Translations under genes and position numbers: made by a program
Notes under the pieces: generated by a model
What the model was told of the DNA's origin: nothing
Databases searched by the model: none
Seen by the model: the letters and a program-made list of their open reading frames with translations, nothing else
In this document: positions 5,622 to 8,860 of the stretch, one piece after another
How positions within the stretch are numbered: the stretch's first letter is position 1
Layout of the letters: the number at the start of each line of letters is the position of its first letter
Assembly: GCA_938041615.1 (NCBI GenBank)
Contig: CALISV010000023.1
Location: forward strand, 1-8,860
Source of the DNA: an uncultured Campylobacter sp.
GTDB taxonomy: Bacteria; Campylobacterota; Campylobacteria; Campylobacterales; Campylobacteraceae
Reading direction: 5' to 3'
Length of the DNA: 8,860 bases

Positions 5622-6683
5622 ATTTCTATTTAAGCAGTTTAAATCTTCAAATGCGGTTATTAGGCGTTTTACCATCGACTCCTCGCCGCTTCGTAGCCAT
5701 TTACGCGGATCGTAGTATTTTTTGTTCGGTTTATCGTCGCCTTCAGGGTTGCCGATTTGACCTTGCAAGTAGGCTCTGTTTTTTAGCTCGTACGCTCTCA
5801 CGCCGTCCCAAAACGCCCACTGCGTATCCGTGTCGATATTCATCTTTACTACGCCGTAGCTGACGGCATCTTTGATATCCTTTAGCTCGCTACCGCTACC
5901 GCCGTGAAATACGAAATTTACGGGTTTATCGGTTAGGGTTTGAAATTTATCCGCAACGTATGCTTGCGAGTTTTTCAAAATTTCCGGTCGAAGCACGACG
6001 TTGCCAGGCTTATACACGCCGTGAACGTTACCAAAGCTGGCCGCTATGCTAAATCTATCGCTGATTTTACTTAGTCGCTCATATGCCCGCGCGACGTCTT
6101 CAGGCTGCGTATAAAGAAGCGCATTATCAACACCCGTGTTATCCACGCCGTCCTCTTCGCCGCCGGTTACGCCAAGCTCGATTTCTAGGCTGATGCCAAG
6201 CTCGCTAAGCTCTTTTAGATACTTCTCGCAAGTGCTTAAATTTTCCTCCAAGCTCTCTTCGCTAAGATCAAGCATATGCGAGCTAAAAAGCGGCACTCCG
6301 TGAGCCTTTTTGTATTCGCGGCTAAATTTAACCAGCTCGTCGATCCACGGCAGTAGCTTTCTAGCCGCATGATCGGTGTGTAGGATCACCGGTACGCCGT
6401 AAGCTTTGGCCAGCAGATGAACGTGCTGCGCGCCTGCTACTGCGCCTAGCACATCGGCATTCCCGCAAGCTTTGCCGGCATAAAAGCCGGCTCCGCCGTT
6501 ACTAAACTGGATGATAACGGGTGAGTTAGCCGTCTTCGCCGCCTCTAAAACGGCATTTACCGAGTCGCTTCCGACCACGTTTACCGCAGGTATGGCAAAG
6601 CCCTGCTCCTTTGCGTATTTATACAGCCTAGTTACGTCATCGCCGCTTAAAACGCCGGCTTTTACTACGTCTAAAACACCCAT
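5619..6683 (-). CDS. fba: Class II (zinc-dependent) fructose-bisphosphate aldolase
   Basis: This cytosolic enzyme interconverts fructose 1,6-bisphosphate with dihydroxyacetone phosphate and glyceraldehyde 3-phosphate. Campylobacter generally lack 6-phosphofructokinase, so it is expected to act mainly in gluconeogenesis (established for C. jejuni). The 354-residue length is normal for class IIA. VILHTDHAA holds the catalytic D104 and zinc ligand H105; E169 lies in EIELGVTGGEEDGVDN; H221 is in GNVHGVYKPG and H260 in FVFHGGSGS; NIDTDTQWA (282-290) binds substrate. All key residues are present. It begins 10 nt after the peb4-like gene, with AAGG 8 nt before its ATG formed at that gene's stop codon. 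It has no visible promoter of its own and probably relies on the upstream promoter. Confidence 0.97.
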   Translation of the reverse strand: MGVLDVVKAGVLSGDDVTRLYKYAKEQGFAIPAVNVVGSDSVNAVLEAAKTANSPVIIQFSNGGAGFYAGKACGNADVLGAVAGAQHVHLLAKAYGVPVILHTDHAARKLLPWIDELVKFSREYKKAHGVPLFSSHMLDLSEESLEENLSTCEKYLKELSELGISLEIELGVTGGEEDGVDNTGVDNALLYTQPEDVARAYERLSKISDRFSIAASFGNVHGVYKPGNVVLRPEILKNSQAYVADKFQTLTDKPVNFVFHGGSGSELKDIKDAVSYGVVKMNIDTDTQWAFWDGVRAYELKNRAYLQGQIGNPEGDDKPNKKYYDPRKWLRSGEESMVKRLITAFEDLNCLNRN

Positions 6684-6691
6684 TTTATCGA

Positions 6692-6696
6692 CCTTA
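6692..6696 (-). promoter_or_regulatory. TAAGG: PPIase stop codon fused to the Shine-Dalgarno of fba
   Basis: The TAA stop of the PPIase gene (6694-6696) is followed directly by GG, making AAGG 8 nt before the fba ATG. The same arrangement recurs at 5617-5621. Confidence 0.65.
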
Positions 6697-7506
6697 TTTA
6701 TATTCTACTTTAGCTTTTGCGCGAAGCTCGTCGCCTCTTTTTCTGATATCGTTTCTAAATTTCTCCATCTTTATGTTGCCCTCGATTTGAGGTTTAACCT
6801 CGTTTAGACCTACGGTGCCGGCAGCCTTGCTATCCTCTTTTAGGATTACGTGGTAGCCGAAATTTGATTTAACAGGTTTTTGAGTTACTTCGCCTTTTTT
6901 AAGCGCAAATGCAGCGTCTGCGAAAGGTTTTACCATTTGAGATTGGCCAAACCATCCTAGTTCGCCGCCGTTAGCCGCAGAGCCTTGATCGGTAGATTTA
7001 GATTTTGCTAGCTCTTCGAATTTTTTAACCAGCTCGTCGCCTTTTAGACCTTTTAGCGCAGCTATTATGTCGTTTGCGTCTTTTTCAGTAGCCACTAGGA
7101 TATGTTTGGCTCTTACTTGTGCAGGCACGGCAAATTCGGCTTTATTTTTATTATAAAAGTCGCTGATTTCGCCTTCGCTAACTTTGATATTATCGAAAAT
7201 TCTCTTCATCCAAAGATCAAGCGCGAGGTTGTTTTTTAGCTCTTCAAGCGCAGCTTTGTATTCGTCGCTCTTCTCTAGTCCGCTCTTTTTAGCCTCGTCT
7301 AGAAGTAGTTTTCTGTTGATAGTTTCGTCGATCACTTTTTTTTGAGTGTCTTTAGGTAGTTGCTCTAGTGTTACGCCAGGCATAGCAGCAAGCGTGAAAG
7401 CCACGTCTTTATCGGTTATAGTAGTTCCGTTTACGGTGGCGTAATCCACCGCGTTTAGGCTTAGAGCCGCAGCCAAACTAAGAGATGCGAATAAAATTTT
7501 ATTCAT
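6694..7506 (-). CDS. peb4: Periplasmic SurA/PEB4-like parvulin peptidyl-prolyl isomerase
   Basis: This is a secreted folding factor that isomerises prolyl bonds and chaperones outer-membrane proteins; C. jejuni PEB4 (Cbf2) has that role and nearly this length (about 273 residues, here 270). The N-terminus MNKILFASLSLAAALSLNA is a Sec signal peptide with likely cleavage after A19. A helical chaperone part (about 20-125) contains DETINRKLLLDEAKKSG. The parvulin domain spans about 131-225, from VRAKHILVATEKDA through GGELGWFGQSQMVKPFADAA to FGYHVILKED. A basic C-terminal helix follows, pairing with the N-terminal part in this family. The start has AAGGAA 5 nt upstream. It is first in the six-gene run, with a TATAAT box about 35 bp upstream. 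In C. jejuni it is also followed by fba. Confidence 0.93.
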   Translation of the reverse strand: MNKILFASLSLAAALSLNAVDYATVNGTTITDKDVAFTLAAMPGVTLEQLPKDTQKKVIDETINRKLLLDEAKKSGLEKSDEYKAALEELKNNLALDLWMKRIFDNIKVSEGEISDFYNKNKAEFAVPAQVRAKHILVATEKDANDIIAALKGLKGDELVKKFEELAKSKSTDQGSAANGGELGWFGQSQMVKPFADAAFALKKGEVTQKPVKSNFGYHVILKEDSKAAGTVGLNEVKPQIEGNIKMEKFRNDIRKRGDELRAKAKVEYK

Positions 7507-7511
7507 CTTTG

Positions 7512-7517
7512 TTCCTT
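7512..7517 (-). promoter_or_regulatory. Shine-Dalgarno sequence of the peb4-like gene
   Basis: AAGGAA sits 5 nt before the ATG at 7506 and fixes the start directly ahead of the signal peptide. Confidence 0.8.
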
Positions 7518-7540
7518 AAATTTAGATTTTTGCGAGGATG

Positions 7541-7546
7541 ATTATA
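7541..7546 (-). promoter_or_regulatory. Sigma-70 -10 box for the peb4-fba-motor-hisD operon
   Basis: TATAAT (minus strand, preceded by GC) would place the transcript start near 7534 and give a leader of about 28 nt. No clear -35 is present; upstream is an AT-rich stretch with repeated T-tracts, as is usual for Campylobacter housekeeping promoters. No other promoter of similar quality was seen in the short gaps between the six genes. Confidence 0.65.
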
Positions 7547-7570
7547 GCAGGAAAGTCATTAAATATAAGT

Positions 7571-7576
7571 TATAAT
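7571..7576 (+). promoter_or_regulatory. Candidate -10 box for nth, divergent from the operon promoter
   Basis: TATAAT at 7571-7576 would start transcription near 7583, about 33 nt before the nth ATG. Its upstream region overlaps that of the opposite promoter, whose -10 is at 7541-7546. A second candidate, TAAAAT at 7603-7608, would start at the ATG itself. Confidence 0.45.
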
Positions 7577-7615
7577 TCATCGAAAATTTAAATAAAAACG
7601 GCTAAAATCGGCGCT

Positions 7616-8251
7616 ATGAGAACGAAAAAAGATATAAACGCTATCAAAAATTTATTTTTAGAAAATTTCAAAGACGCGGGCAGCGAGCTTAAATTTCGCA
7701 GCCTCTACGAGCTGCTCGTTTGCGTGATGCTAAGCGCGCAGTGCACCGATAAGCGCGTAAATTTGATCACGCCTTCGCTTTTTGAAGCATACCCAGACGT
7801 AGCAAGCCTAGCTCAGGCAAATCTTGGCAGCGTAAAAGCGCTCATCAGCTCCTGTAGCTTTTTTAACAACAAGGCCGAAAATTTGATCAAAATGGCAAAG
7901 AGCGTGATGAGCGAATTTGACGGCGAGATACCAACGACCGAAAAGGAGCTGATGAGTCTAGCGGGCGTGGGTCAAAAAACCGCTCACGTCGTGCTGATCG
8001 AGCATTTTGGATCAAATTTGATGGCGGTGGATACGCACGTCTTTCGCGTGGCGCATAGGCTTGGCCTTAGCAGGGGCAAGACGCCCGAAGCCGTCGAGCT
8101 TGATCTAACCAAAGCCTTTAAAACGCAGCTAAACACGCTTCATCAAGCGATGGTGCTTTTTGGCCGCTACACCTGTAAGGCGATCAAGCCAAACTGCAAA
8201 GAGTGCTTTTTAAACGAGCTGTGCAGTAGCAAGGATAAGAATTTTCCGTAA
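7616..8251 (+). CDS. nth: Endonuclease III (base-excision DNA glycosylase/AP lyase)
   Basis: Nth removes oxidised pyrimidines such as thymine glycol and cuts at the resulting abasic site. The 211-residue length matches the family. The helix-hairpin-helix is LAGVGQKTA (115-123) with the catalytic lysine K121. The catalytic aspartate is D139 in MAVDTHVFR. The C-terminal [4Fe-4S] ligands C187, C194, C197 and C203 show the C-x6-C-x2-C-x5-C spacing of the E. coli enzyme. LLVCVMLSAQCTD corresponds to the N-terminal core helix. No Shine-Dalgarno sequence precedes the ATG (the upstream bases are ATCGGCGCT), so initiation may be weak or leaderless. It is divergent from the peb4-like gene, the same neighbour as in C. 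jejuni. Confidence 0.96.
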   Translation: MRTKKDINAIKNLFLENFKDAGSELKFRSLYELLVCVMLSAQCTDKRVNLITPSLFEAYPDVASLAQANLGSVKALISSCSFFNNKAENLIKMAKSVMSEFDGEIPTTEKELMSLAGVGQKTAHVVLIEHFGSNLMAVDTHVFRVAHRLGLSRGKTPEAVELDLTKAFKTQLNTLHQAMVLFGRYTCKAIKPNCKECFLNELCSSKDKNFP

Positions 8252-8346
8252 ATTTCAGCCTGCAAATGCGAGCCTAAATTTGACGGAATTTTAAAATTTT
8301 GACGCCTTGCTTAAACCCGCTTTACGGCAGACGTTCGGCTTATTAT

Positions 8347-8398
8347 GGCGCGAAAAATTTAGATTGAAATTTTATAAACGCCTCTTTTGATTTTTATC
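8347..8398 (+). terminator. Possible rho-independent terminator of nth
   Basis: GGCG (8347-8350) pairs with CGCC (8379-8382), and inside it AAAATTT (8354-8360) pairs with AAATTTT (8367-8373) around AGATTG. A T-rich tail, TCTTTTGATTTTTATCTTTT, follows. The stem is mostly A-T with an asymmetric internal loop, and it lies about 95 nt past the nth stop. The assignment is tentative. No clearer hairpin is present between nth and the convergent gene. Confidence 0.4.
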
Positions 8399-8432
8399 TT
8401 TTAGAAAAATTTAAAATTTTGCTTTTTGGAGC

Positions 8433-8860
8433 TTACTGTTTTGCCAGCCAAGCCCGGTATCCTTCGCTTTTAATCACGTCCGCGATGCTTTTTGCCATCT
8501 CCTGCGGCAAAAATTCGGACTTTTTATCGATGACGGACACTAGCGCGTAAGTGCTATCGTAATCTTGCAGCTCCAAGCCCGCGCGCACCAGCGTTTCGTA
8601 TAAAAACGGCTCGTCTTTTTCGATGCTTACCGCATCATCGTTTAAAAATTCATAGATGAACGCAAGCTGTTTTTTATCGCCGATTTTTAAAAAATAATCG
8701 GCTAAATTCGTCGCACTCTTAATGATGGTTTTGCGTAGCTCGTCTATCTGCTGCGCAGAGTAACGCTGGGTAATCAGCCGCCAATTTTCCGCCATTCTCG
8801 CCGCAATGATAGACAGCTTGAAAGCTCTGCCGCCATAAGCGTATTTTTCGCTTTCGTCGC
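8433..8860 (-). CDS. Unrecognised helical protein (3' end only, runs off right edge)
   Basis: The minus-strand frame is open from the window edge to TAA at 8433-8435, giving about 141 visible residues. An internal ATG at 8795 is unlikely to be the start, because the coding frame continues upstream without a stop (KYAYGGRAFKLSIIAARMAE) and no ribosome-binding site precedes it. I do not recognise the family. The sequence is rich in amphipathic helices with alternating acidic and leucine/alanine positions (for example LADYFLKIGDKKQLAFIYEF and LVRAGLELQDYDSTYALVSV), suggesting a helical-repeat or all-alpha domain. No signal peptide, TM segment or cysteine cluster is visible in this part. It ends GYRAWLAKQ and converges on nth. 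Confidence 0.7.
   Translation of the reverse strand, partial: DESEKYAYGGRAFKLSIIAARMAENWRLITQRYSAQQIDELRKTIIKSATNLADYFLKIGDKKQLAFIYEFLNDDAVSIEKDEPFLYETLVRAGLELQDYDSTYALVSVIDKKSEFLPQEMAKSIADVIKSEGYRAWLAKQ

Noticed and set aside
8287..8298. AATTTTAAAATT palindrome after nth as a regulatory site
   Set aside because: It is pure A/T in an AT-rich spacer and likely to occur by chance. A GC-clamped hairpin with a T-rich tail lies further downstream.

Overview
This window looks like chromosome from a Campylobacter species outside the very AT-rich jejuni/coli group; a C. showae, rectus, curvus or concisus-like organism is my guess. The reasons are the block nth / peb4-type PPIase / class II fructose-bisphosphate aldolase / MotA-like / OmpA-like, which I recall as Cj0595c-Cj0599 in C. 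jejuni, the very frequent AAATTT hexamer, TATAAT-type -10 boxes in AT-rich leaders, and moderate rather than very low G+C. Species assignment is inference.

Layout, left to right. Positions 1-164 hold the 5' end of a minus-strand membrane-anchored protein that leaves the window. Positions 165-737 have no convincing complete gene. They carry an open-frame remnant, a 79-bp interrupted inverted repeat (487-565), a pair of about 24-bp direct repeats and a short perfect hairpin. From 738 to 7506 there is one tight minus-strand run of six genes, transcribed in the order peb4-like PPIase, fba, MotA/ExbB-like, OmpA/MotB-like, PLP-dependent ACC deaminase/D-cysteine desulfhydrase-like, hisD. Spacers are 10 and 8 nt, followed by overlaps of 14, about 23 (if the proposed start is right) and 4 nt, so this is very probably one operon. 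Its promoter is at about 7541-7546. nth is divergent on the plus strand from 7616, and the two promoters overlap back to back. nth converges on the end of an unrecognised minus-strand gene that runs off the right edge.

How the genes relate. The operon mixes a periplasmic folding factor, a central glycolytic/gluconeogenic enzyme, a two-protein inner-membrane ion-driven motor candidate and two enzymes of amino-acid metabolism. The motor pair has the ExbB/TolQ/MotA helix signatures plus a roughly 245-residue helical cytoplasmic tail, together with a single-TM Asp-containing, coiled-coil, OmpA-domain partner. This architecture resembles ZorA/ZorB of the Zorya defence system more than flagellar MotA/MotB, but no ZorC/D/E effector is nearby.

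The most unusual features are: that orphan motor pair; a PLP enzyme whose conserved N-terminus is encoded upstream of the first ATG and seems to need a non-AUG start; a roughly 110-residue AAATTT-rich repetitive insertion inside the same enzyme; and the repeat-rich debris downstream of hisD.
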